From positions 18,930,001-18,994,000 of the forward strand of contig NC_088926.1 of assembly GCF_038396675.1 (NCBI RefSeq): DNA of 64,000 nt, written 5' to 3'. The translations under genes were made by a program, and so were the position numbers. This DNA comes from Hydra vulgaris. Taxonomy: Eukaryota > Cnidaria > Hydrozoa > Anthoathecata > Hydridae. This document shows positions 33,765-44,200 of the stretch, one piece after another. The notes beneath the pieces were generated by a model that saw nothing but the letters and a program-made list of their open reading frames with translations, had not been told where the DNA came from and did no database searches. The stretch's first letter is position 1, and every line of letters starts with the position of its first letter.

Positions 33765-36072
33765 TAGGGATGTCGAACCCAATTATTTGTTATTCGGGTA
33801 TTTGGTGTTTTTAGCACTATTTGGGTTAACCCAAATATTTGTATTTTTACTCAAATATTTGTATACAAATAGTGCAAAAATTAAATTATTTTTCAGCATT
33901 TTTTAAACAAATAACCGTCATATTTTTAAAAATCTAATTTGTTACGAACCCTTTATTTCAATTTCCAAGTTACGCAATTTCCGTGAATTTTATATCATAA
34001 TTAATTCACTACTACTGAAATTTTTTAAAATTTATCTTTGTTTAATTGTGAATTTAATCAAGTAACTATTGAAATTATACAAAGAAGTACTATAAATACT
34101 ACTATCAGGTATGAGTTTCATGCTTTTTTAGGTTACGTTGACTAAACTAAAATTTTATTTAGAAAATGACGAGTGAAGTGTGGAAACATTTCGTAAAAAT
34201 CAGGCAAAATATCAAGTTGGCAACTGTAATAAAATTTGTACGATTGTTAAATATGGAACAACGAATTTGATGAATCATTTAAAATTGAAACATGGCATGG
34301 ATATATCTCTTAAAAGAAAGAATACATCAGAATCAACAGAAGGTCCAAGTAATCAAAAAATTCAACGTCCAATAACAAGTTTTACAGTTTGAGAGTCTAG
34401 AGAGTTGTTAATATCAAAATGTGCAGCCAAAGATGGATTTTCAATTAATCAAGTAATAAATTCGGATGCTACTAAATCATATTTGTCATCACGCGGTCAT
34501 AAAATGCCTAAATCAAGATCAACAGTTTGGGAAGACATTAAAAAATGCTACGAAGAAGTTTTTCATGAATTTGTGTTAAAAAGTCAAGAGTCTAAAGTCA
34601 TGGAAAGAAATTTAGTACAATAATTGATGAGTGTACTGATAATACATTTAAGAGATATTTAAATATCAAAATTCACAACGGCACTGAATCTAAGCAATTT
34701 GCATTAACTTTTGTTGGATCAGCTAGTTGTAATGTTGAAAAATTTAAAACAATTGTCAGAAAAAAACTCCAGGTCATCAAACTTGACATTTCAGACTGTC
34801 AAGTTTGATTGTCTCAACTACAAACGATGGAGCTTCCGTAATGAAAAAATATGCCACCTTGATGCCATTTGAAAGTCAACTTTGTTACAATCATGGAATA
34901 AATTTAGATATTGTTGACTGTTTATATTAAAAAGATCGTGAAGAGATGGATGAATATAATGATAATGTTGAACTTGATGATGAAGATGAAGATTTTGATG
35001 AAAATCTAGATTTTGATGAACAAGAAACCTCTTTACCAATGGAAAAATCCTACTTTGATGTTATATCAGTTGTTCGAGGATATGTGAAAAAATTTCGAAA
35101 ATCTCCATTGAAAATTGCTCGTTTTAAAGACAATGTTCAAGAAACAACAGGAAAAGAGTTAACTCTATTAATTGACTGCAAGACAAGATGGAATTGTGTA
35201 CTTCCTATGTTGCAGAGATTTTATGAACTGAAAGAAATTGTAAAATCTACAATAATTGAATTTGAAGGTTCTTATGATGCATTGAAACTAAAGTTAAAGA
35301 CATAATAGGTTGTTTGATTCCCGTTAAAGAAGTTATTAAAAAAATAAACTCTAAATGCTGCAATTTGATGGTGGCAGAAGGATCATTTATCTATTTATTC
35401 AACACACTCAACGCACAGGAAAGTGATATTTCGCAAAAAATGCTCGAAAATTTAAAAACTCGAGTTGATTCACGAAGAAATATTGATTTAATATCAACAT
35501 TGATTTTTCTTCACACTGGTGATCCAAAGGAAAATGATTATTTTAAATATTCGTCAAAATTAACTATTAGAAAAGAAATTAAGGAACTCAATACAAGACT
35601 ATTTGCAGAATCATTGTTGGAGGAAAATGGTGATAAAAATGATTCAAATACAACATCCAAGCTTGATGACACTATCAACCACTTTGTAAACCATCAAAAA
35701 ACGGTTAAAACTTCGATCGAAAATGAAATTAAGGCGTTTGAAGGAACAAAAGAACGTACAGATAAACTTCAGATGATCTGTTCAGATGAGCCTTATTAAC
35801 TGTGCAAGCAATATGAACAGACGTTGAAAGAGTCTTTTCTGTTGCTGGAAACTTCAAGACTAAACTTTGTAATAGAATGAAAGAAGAAAAATTGAATATG
35901 GTTGTATTGTTAAAGTATCACTTCTTAAATAAAAGCTAAAGTTTGAATTGAAATCAATTGATTTTTTTCATACATTTTGCTATTTGGTATTTGTACAAAT
36001 ATTTGGGGGGTCACTAATTGGGGTATTTGGTATTTGTACAAATATTGAAAACTTAAATATTTGGCATCCCTA
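33765..36072 (+). mobile_element. hAT element, degenerate
   Basis: It starts TAGGGATGTCGAAC and ends with the near-complement TTGGCATCCCTA. Flanking 8-mers CTTTTTGT and TTTTCTGT match at six of eight positions, a worn hAT-type target duplication. Subterminal ATTTGTACAAATATT-type palindromes occur at both ends (left near 33840-33870, right near 35990-36050). The interior encodes a broken transposase. Confidence 0.8.
34166..35938 (+). pseudogene. hAT transposase (BED finger to hATC domain), broken
   Basis: ATG at 34166 follows an ATTTTATTTAG acceptor-like site. MTSEVWKHF then, after a frameshift, CNKICTIVKYGTTNL and MNHLKLKHG form a BED zinc finger. Then come the segment DGFSINQVINS with RGHKMPKSRSTVW, an acidic stretch, and KELTLLIDCKTRWNCVLPMLQRF (34150-35230 range). 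The C-terminal dimerisation domain reads DVERVFSVAGNFKTKLCNRM and ends LKYHFLNKS at about 35935. Stops lie at 34390, 34621, 35303 and 35797, plus frame changes. Not functional. Confidence 0.82.
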
Positions 36073-36669
36073 TTTTCTGTCTAGTAAAAAATTTTTGAAC
36101 CAGTTTTGTGCAACACCTTTTATCCCATATTTTTCCATTTTCCTAATTAAGATAGCGTGATCTACTGTGTCAAACGCCTTAGATAAATCAACAAAGACTC
36201 CATGGACATGTTTTTTGTTTTCAAGGGAGTCATTTATATTACTTATAAGATCAAAAATTGCGTGTTCGGTTTAATGTTGCTTTTGGAAGCTAAACTGTTT
36301 TTAATTTAGGATTTTGTTATTTGTTAGATATTTATACAGTACTGTAAAAATATCTAACAAATATATATTGTATATTACTCTCTCCAAAAGTTTTGATAAT
36401 ACAGGAAGAACTGAGATAGATTTGTAGTTATTTAGTGTAAATAAATCCCCGGTTTTTAATATTGGTATTACCTTAGCTATTTTTAATTTATTCGGTACAG
36501 ATCCTGTAATAATTAAAGATTTAAATATTTCATAGATTGGTTGTTTTATCACCGGAAACACATTTACAACTATATAAGCTACAAATGTGGTCTACCCCAG
36601 GGGCCTTATTTATCTTAAGCGAGTTTTTTGCAATTTCTAGTTCTTCTTGGTTTAGTCCAGAGAAAACAT
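36073..36669 (-). pseudogene. Non-LTR retrotransposon RT fragment, left of the piggyBac
   Basis: Minus strand, in order from the right: FSGLNQEELEIAKNSLK, KAPGVDHI, SVPNKLKIAKVIPILKTGD, then SVLPVLSKLLERVIYN, a broken stretch, and [14 protein letters not shown] (36150-36200) with the first catalytic Asp. It ends at the hAT border with WFKNFLLDRK, and the frame is not found again beyond the hAT. Confidence 0.82.
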
Positions 36670-36673
36670 TTAA

Positions 36674-39151
36674 CACTAGAAGCCCCAGGTTTTTTATATA
36701 CCTAGAAACCCCAAAGTGGATCAATTGATCCAACTTAATATTTATATGCATTTAGACTTATTTTCTTGTTAAAGTTCATGAAACTAACAGTTAAAACTGT
36801 TAATTTTGATGTAAATTATATAAAATATATAAATTTCTTTCACCGTACATATATATACATAAGATTTATGCCCAAATTACGGCGCATTTTACTCTAAGTA
36901 GAATTTTTGTAGCATGGTTTGCCTAAATCTGGATTACCAGCATATTTATACAGATAATTTAAACCGAACAAAAAAAATGAAAATGTTAGTGAATAAAATA
37001 AGATATTGTTTCCACATATTTGGTATAAATATGCTGCCACCACAAGTACACTAGTATTACTGATTTACTGTATGAAACTTACTACTATACTGACTTGTGG
37101 TAAAGTATAATAATAGATATTTGTATTATAATGAAACGCTTAAGCTCAGCAAACGCTGAAGGTGCTTCATCATCAAAAACTTCTGTTGCAGCACATCCTC
37201 TTTCAATTGACCAATCAGTTACACATCAACGTCCAAAACGTGTGTCGGCGCAACAGTGTTTGTTCATATTACAAGATCTCTCGGAAATTGACAGTGGTGA
37301 TGAATCAGATTCAACAAAAAAAAGTGACGAAGCAGATGTTGTTGAAGATAATCTTTCTGATGACGATGAAAGTAATACTTTTATTTACAATTCAGAAAGT
37401 AGTAGCGATGAAAACGAAGATGAAAATTCATGCGGTGGGAGTAATGATTTAACTGTTAAAACTCGTAGAGATGATGTAAAATGGACTGTTGTGTCAAAAG
37501 TTGAGGTAACTGGAAGATTTCAAACTCAGAATGTGTTTACTGCCAAAAGCGGAACAACTTCTTATTGTCGTAATGTTTTGACTCCTATTGATGCATTTAG
37601 ACTAATTATGGATGAAGGGTTTACAGGCTTTATCAAAAAATGTACTGTTTTATCTGCCAATTTATCAAATGAAGGATGGAATATAAGCGTCATTGAACTT
37701 GATGCTTTTATAGGCTTAATATATCTTCGCGGATGCATGAACGCAAGAAATTTTCCGGTTAAATTCCTATGGTCTGAAAAATATGGCAACAAAGCTTTTA
37801 TAGAAACTATGCCGCGTTCTCGATTTGAAGACATCATGAAAAACATTAGATTTGATATACGTTCAAAACGTAGAGAGCTTATCCAAAGTGATAAATTTGC
37901 TTTTATGTCATGGGTGCTGACAAGATTTGTAGAAAACAGTCAAAAATGTTATATACCTGAGGAACCTTTAATAATTGATGAACAGTTGTTCCCAACTAAA
38001 GCTCGGTGTCGCTTTACACAGTATATGCCTAATAAACCGGACAAGTTTGGAACCAAATTCTGGATTTTAGCTGATCTAAAGACTAAATATTGTCTCAGTA
38101 TTAAACCGTATCTAGGTAAAGATGAAAGCCGTGTAGAAAGTTTTGGGTACTCATGTGGTCATGTCACTAATGGAACCTTATTTAGGCCACGGGTATAATG
38201 TTACTACAGATAACTTTTTTACAAGTGTTGATCTTGCAACAAAACTTTTGAAAAAGAAAACGTCAATTGTTGGAGCAGTTAAACATAGTAGAAAAAATAG
38301 AAATTCCAGCATTTGATCCACTTCCACTTTACGATTTGAGTTTCTACATAAATGGACCGTTGAACTTGATTGTCTATCAAGCAAAGAAGAAGAAAACTGT
38401 AATTTTATTATCAACACTTCATAGAGGGGCGATTAAGCAAAGTGATGGGAAGAAGAAACCTGAGGGAATACTTTATTACAATGCAAATAAATGTGGAGTT
38501 GATATGTTAGATTCAATGTGTCGACAAATGTCAACAAAATCTGGGTGCCGACGTTGGCCGCTAGCTGTTTTCTTCAATATTTTGGATTTGACTGGTGTAA
38601 ATGCGTGGATCATTTTTAAAAAAGTTACACAACAAAAAATTTCGAGACGAAAGTTTCTTTACACTTTATCTGAACAGTTAAGAGAAGCTAGTATTACTCA
38701 CCGAAAATCCCTAGTTGCTGCCAACAGTAATACCACAACAGCTACCAACAGTAGTACACAATTATCAACTCGTTTGAGATGTCAGATAAAAACAAACTGC
38801 AAACGTAATCTGACATCAACAGTATGTGAAAATTGTAAGAAACCTGTTTGTGGAAAGTGCATGTCAAATATATGCAAATATTGCAAATAACATTATTTAT
38901 TTGACTAAAATTGTTATGTATATGCACGTTTTCTATAAGGTGGATCAATTGATCCAGCTTAGGGTTATTAGGTATAAACATTTATAGCCGCATCTCTGAA
39001 TGTGTTTTTGATTTAGTTTTTTCGCTTTTTAGTAAATAATATCAAAATAATAAAAGTCATAAAATATCATTTTGTCAACATTAAAACTTTAGCTTCAGCA
39101 AAGTGTCAAAGTCGTGTTTGGATCAATTGATCCACCTTGGGGCTTCTAGTG
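36674..39151 (+). mobile_element. piggyBac element, 2478 bp, TTAA target duplication, nearly intact
   Basis: TTAA lies at 36670-36673 and 39152-39155. Ends are CACTAGAAGCCCCA and its complement. The palindrome TGGATCAATTGATCCA occurs at 36717-36732, 38941-38956 and 39119-39134, close to both ends, so it is a likely transposase-binding site. The left end has a second, imperfect TIR copy (CCTAGAAACCCCA) near 36701. The transposase has one frameshift. It lies inside the minus-strand non-LTR element, whose coding sequence resumes on the other side. Confidence 0.94.
37131..38890 (+). pseudogene. piggyBac transposase, one frameshift
   Basis: ATG 37131 opens an acidic N-terminal region (residues ~50-100), followed by a DDE_Tnp_1_7-type domain. 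EEPLIIDEQLFPTKAR holds the first catalytic Asp, GYNVTTDNFFTSVDLATKL the second, and NKCGVDMLDSMCRQMSTKSG the third, so the triad is complete. The frame is lost near 38150-38200 and continues in another frame to the stop at 38888-38890. The C terminus is a cysteine-rich domain (CENCKKPVCGKCMSNICKYC). Total about 580 residues, the normal length. Only the frameshift argues against activity. Confidence 0.92.
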
Positions 39152-39155
39152 TTAA

Positions 39156-40570
39156 ACAGAAAAGTTGGTTTGCGATATAGGTTTCGAAGAAGATATCATG
39201 GCATTGAATTTTTGAAGCAATGTTACGGTCTATGCTTGCAAAAAAGACTATTGAAGTTTTCAACGATAGAAATTTTGTCGATATATTCAGTTTCGTTAAC
39301 GATAATTTTATCGGATAAATTATTTTATTTTGTATGGTTTTTACCTACTATTTCTTTCAATATGTTTCCGGTTTTTTAATATCACTTTTGCTTTTTTGTA
39401 GATGTTTTGAATAATATTTTTTTTTTGAATTCTTTCTAATTTTTTAAAATAGGATTTTCTATTCCTTGTATGTAGTTAAGTTAGTTTCGTTTCTGTTTTT
39501 TAAATACTTGATATAGAGTTTTTGCTTTGTTTTTGATGATTTTCTGATCCCGTTAGTAAAATATTTATAAATAAATTGTATGCGGAGTTTGTGTGTCCAA
39601 GGTTACATTCTTGATACACTTCATCCCAATTTACTATCGATAGCGAGTCTTTAAAATTTTTAATAGAAGTCTGATTGATTTTTCTTTTATAAATTTTGGC
39701 TTTAGGATTGTTATAGGTTCTTAAATCTTGAGATAATGAAAAATAAATAGGAAAATGATCTGATATATCGGTTTTGATAATTCCTGCTTTTAAAGAGGTT
39801 TCTAGAAATGTACTTGTTAATATATAGTCCTTAGCAGAGACGGAGGTTGGGGTTACCCGGGTAGGTTTTTTAATGATTGGGAGGATACACAATTGAAATG
39901 GATTATCAAAAAAGAGTTTAATAATCGCATTTTCTTTGTTGTTTAGACTGTTAATATTTAAATCCCCTATTAAAAAAATATTTTTTCCCTCATTTATTTT
40001 GAGAAAGATTTCATTTAAAAAATTTGAAAATTTAATTATATCACCATCTGGAGGTCTATGGAGGTAGTGGAAATTATAATATTTTTTGATTTATAGCCCG
40101 TTATCTCAATAGTAAAGACTTCACTATCAGTGTCAGAGATGGAGAGGTCTTGTCTTACTTGATTATTTCGGATAAACGTTGCAATCCCTCCTCCCCTTTT
40201 GTTTGTTTTTCTTTCAAAAGATATAAGTTTATAATTTGGAATTTGAAAATTTGAGTTCGTTTGAAATGATTCATCAGAACGCCACGTTTCGGTTATGCAA
40301 ATCATACTAAATGAGTAATTGCAATCTATTAGAAAGTGTTTTAGTTTATCAAAATTTTTATTAATACTTCTTTTATTTATGTGTATTGCAGTAAAATTAT
40401 TTTTTAAAGTTTCACGTTCAATTTTAAAAGTTTCTGTTTCAACGTATTTCGAATCAAAATTATTTCTGTGTAGTAAAAATCATTGAGTAAAATATTATTA
40501 CTATTTTCGAAGACGTTGCAACGCAGCGTTTTAAATTCTTTTGTTTTGTTTTTGTTTTCGTTTGTCATTG
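39156..40570 (-). pseudogene. Non-LTR retrotransposon endonuclease and linker, right of the piggyBac
   Basis: Minus strand: near the N terminus MICITETWRSDESFQTNSNF, RKTNKRGGGIATFIRNN (endonuclease, 40036-40305), IFLIGDLNINSLNNKEN-type GD-N motif (about 39930-39980), KDYILTSTFLETSLKAGI and KTDISDHFPIYFSLS with the S-D-H motif (39700-39840). The linker runs to the piggyBac border and continues as the RT at 36.07-36.67 kb. Frameshifts throughout. Confidence 0.82.
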
Positions 40571-40753
40571 GGTAAATTAAAACGTGCTAGCGTAATAAAA
40601 AATGTACAGAACTATTTCACAAATCTCGATTAAGTACTTTGTTAAAATTAAAATTATATCTTTAAATCTATGTGATTTTTTTTATGTTACGATTGTTCAA
40701 GCGTACAAAATTTTGATTTAATAAAGTTAATTTTTCACATCAATTTTTTGTGT

Positions 40754-40913
40754 TACCATCAGTTCTTAATGCAAAATGGTGGACAGTGTGCAACTTCGAT
40801 ACAACTCTTTGGTTATATGAAGACTCGCTATATGACTATTATATTGCTATATGACTGTGGTTTAACCATAGAGTTGCACATAGTGCGCTATTTTGCTTTC
40901 AGAACTGATGGTA
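40754..40913. mobile_element. 160-bp fold-back MITE
   Basis: It starts TACCATCAGTTCT and ends AGAACTGATGGTA. The inverted arms run on imperfectly for ~43 bp (GCAAAATGG against the complement of GCTATTTTGC, GTGTGCAACT against AGTTGCACAT). Confidence 0.75.
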
Positions 40914-41144
40914 CTAGCACAATATTTTTTCCTCTGGGTCAGCAATGTCTTAATGTTGGCAACTCTTCTCACAGTCTTCAGCTAATAGTTCATACAGCAT
41001 TTGTACAATATTGTTTCTACCTACAAAACTAATGATTGTAAAATTCTTTAAATATTGTAAGTAGACACCATTGCTGCTTACCATACAGTTGTGTTATTAA
41101 CCTTCTAGCACACAGCATTGGGTAATCAGGAACTAAAAGGTACA

Positions 41145-41183
41145 TTTTAAATGCAGTTTACAAATTGTAAACTGCATTTAAAA
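41145..41183. repeat. Perfect 17-bp inverted repeat with 5-base loop
   Basis: TTTTAAATGCAGTTTAC (41145-41161), loop AAATT, then the exact complement to 41183. Confidence 0.93.
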
Positions 41184-41779
41184 AGTGTATACTAGCTAAA
41201 TATTTTAATAATTAGGAATCAAATAACCTAATTTCGCAATCTTATTTTCCTTAAAATTAGTTTAAAACTACTTTTCTCATTTGGTCAGAATTTATGCACC
41301 GCTAACAGTTTTAAACGGCGCCATCTTGGTAAGCCAAAATTGGCTTCAACTTTTTTTACGAAAAACAATAGAATAGGGTACTTACGCTAATTACTGGCCA
41401 CATTTTTACAATAAACACCTGTTACAGAAAAATACTCAAGTATATGTTACATACCATTTATAAAATTTTAGAGAGTTAAAAGCTTTGGCATTTTAAGTAA
41501 AAATTATTGTGATTATAAATAACATAAAATTATATATAATCCAGATATTAAAGGTAAACAATTTTACCAAATACTGTCCATCTTAACCATTTATTGGCCG
41601 TTGGCTGTATTTGATTGAATAGGGCATTGTAATTGATTTATTATTATAAAATAAAAATAAAAAGCACACCATAAAATCAAGATAACTTGTTCAATTAAAC
41701 TATTTATACATTCATTAAGATGAATTAACATGAACAAAAATACCTAAAAAAATGTTTCTTATAAAATATCATTTTTTGT

Positions 41780-44072
41780 CATTCACCTTAATCACCTTAA
41801 TCAATTTCTTCAAGTTTGGTATATGATCTAGCATCTTTTTTGCAGAGTTTTCTTATTTTTCTTTCAAAATCTTTTGTTTTTCAACTTTTCTATTTTCACT
41901 AGCTACCTTTGAAGCCCTATCTTCAAGCTTTGCATTATAAGCCTCCTCTGAGGTCAGAACAAAAAACTTTAAATTAGAGTTTTTTGAATGTTTTTTTGTT
42001 TGTTTAATTTGTGGAGAAGGATATGTAAGAACATCTGAATCTTTGTCTGATGGACAAGATAAATTAGCAAATGGAAATGGAAGATCTGTAAATGTTTTGC
42101 AAAAAACTTTTTTTTATCATTTGAATCTAATGTTGATTCAATTACTTCTACTTCTTCAAGACGTATATCAGTATCAATTTTCAAACCCAGAGTATTGTCT
42201 TGAACAGAAAAATCAATAAACTCATTGTCCTATACCGGTTTGATTCTTGCATAGCTGTGTCGGCGTCCTATAATTTAACCGAAACGTAAATTTCAATTTA
42301 GAACCAAATATGAGAAATTTATTACACAACCAAAAATATTTACGAAAAAAATTAGAACGGAAATAATTTCAATCGAAATTTCGAAAGTCATTATTGTATT
42401 TAGAACCGAAAAAATTTCGATCGAATTATCAATCGAAACGTCAAAAATAATTTTAGAACCGAAAAAAGTTTTTAAATTAAGTTAAAATAAAAAAAGAAGG
42501 GATTTTGTAATTCGATCAAATTTTTTTGGTTGTAAAATTCGGTCCTAAAACTTTCGGCGCAAGAAAGGATTTTGTAATTCGATCCTGCAATGAAAGTATA
42601 CTTTTCGGTTCTATACTTTTCGATTGTGAAACATTTCGGTGATATTTTCAATGATAAATATTTTCGGCTCTATCATCACGGCTGTGTCCTGTAACAATAT
42701 TTGAATATTGCACAGCATTGTCTTGAATTAAAAAATCAATAAACTCATTTTCTTCTACTGGTTTGGTAGAAGACAACAAGTTAACTGCAAAACCGTTTTC
42801 TTATAGATCAGACAATAATGGAAGGTTATTTATTATTGAAATGTTGCATACATTTTGACCTGGGACAGCATCTAAAATTTTACTATATAAAATGTTTGGG
42901 ATGTATGCCTCTTTAGGAATAGCATCTGGATCAAAGGGATTTTCCATAAGCTCTAAATCCTGAGCGTATATTTGTGTCAGTCATAGCATATTTCCACGCT
43001 TTTGAAAATAAACCGCAAAAGTTAGAATGCGAAACTACTACACCTGGGTCATTCATCATTGTTTGGCATTCCTTAGAATAGGCAGTTTTCAGTGACTTAA
43101 AAACTGTTTTGTCACATGGCTGCAACCAGTTGCTGGTGTGAGCTGGAAGCTCGACAATTTCAATTTGTTTTACGATAGCCAGCTTAATCATTTCAACAAA
43201 ATTGTGCGACTCATGTCCATCTAGGATTAAAATATGTGGTCTTGCTGAGCCAATATTTAGAAATGTTTTCTCAAACCATAACTCCACATTACCTCGTTTT
43301 GCCCAGCCCTTTTCAGACACACTCCATTTGCTCCTTTTGGAGCATTTTCGGTATCAAAACCATAAAGAATTCGTACAGTTTTTCCTTTCCCTATTATATG
43401 AGGTGGTATGACTTGACCACCTGCATTTATGCAACATATAGCAGTAATTGTTTTCTTGTTGCCACTTTTTCGACTCTAAATAAATTTTGAGCCTTTCCTG
43501 GCAACAACACGTCTAGGTTTATGCTCTAGTTGCATCCCTGTTTCATCTATGTTCCACATACATTCTGGTTTGTCCTGTAAATTCTTACTGTATATCAGAA
43601 CTTTTAAAGAAGTAAAATATTTGGAAATTTTTATCCTATCCATGCACATGTGTCGTATAGAAGCTGTAGCTTCTGGACAACAAAGACTTACACAACCGTG
43701 TCTCTTTTTAAGTAGTTACCACCACTTTTTACTAGGTCGACCATTTTTAAAACTTATGTCATGTTTTTTAGCAAGCTTAGCATCATAAATGATGAAAGTT
43801 TTTTTCCAAAAACCGATTCCCATTTGGGCACGATTGCCAGCATAATCAATTAATTTTTCTTCAAGGTCACCTAGTGGTGACTTCCATGGTTTTGCTCCTA
43901 TTTTAAACTTTCCAGAGATTATGGTTTGCAGAGTCAATCGCGGAACTTTATATGATACACTTGCTTTCCGTTGAGACATATCTTATGCAACTGCATGTAC
44001 TGCTAGTTTCATGATATTCTCAGTCCACAGTATGCATTTTTTTATTATCCTTGTTGAAATAACTGGTTTCAT
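41780..44072 (-). pseudogene. pogo/Tigger-type transposase, degenerate
   Basis: ATG at 44070-44072. CILWTENIMKLAVHAVA, a stop, then DMSQRKASVSYKVPRLTL is an HTH-psq domain. LGDLEEKLIDYA and GFWKKTFIIYDAKLAKK are followed by GRPSKKWW. The DDE part reads MWNIDETGMQLEHKPRR (first Asp), KTITAICCINAGGQ, HILILDGHESHNF (second), LPAHTSNWLQPCDKTVFKSL (third) and FSKAWKYAMTDTNI. A charged C-terminal region carries a partial tandem duplication, with a MITE between the two copies. At least four frame breaks. Confidence 0.82.
42262..42680. mobile_element. 419-bp MITE with 8-bp TSD GCTGTGTC
   Basis: GCTGTGTC lies at 42254-42261 and 42681-42688. The ends pair imperfectly, with CCGAAA blocks near both ends, and the body is rich in CGAAA/TTTCG in both orientations (ATTTCGATCGAAT-like). 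No coding frame. It sits in the 3' part of the pogo transposase gene. Confidence 0.72.
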
Positions 44073-44200
44073 GGTTTCATATAATATTATTATCTATTAA
44101 AAATAAAAAAATTAAAATAAAAAATCATAAAATACTTTTTGGAAAATCATATATTTACTTTAATGGTGTATTTTTATTAAATCATTAAATTATTACATTC

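Noticed and set aside
35948-36160. 70-codon plus-strand frame
   Set aside because: Crosses the hAT right end and the antisense of RT; no support.
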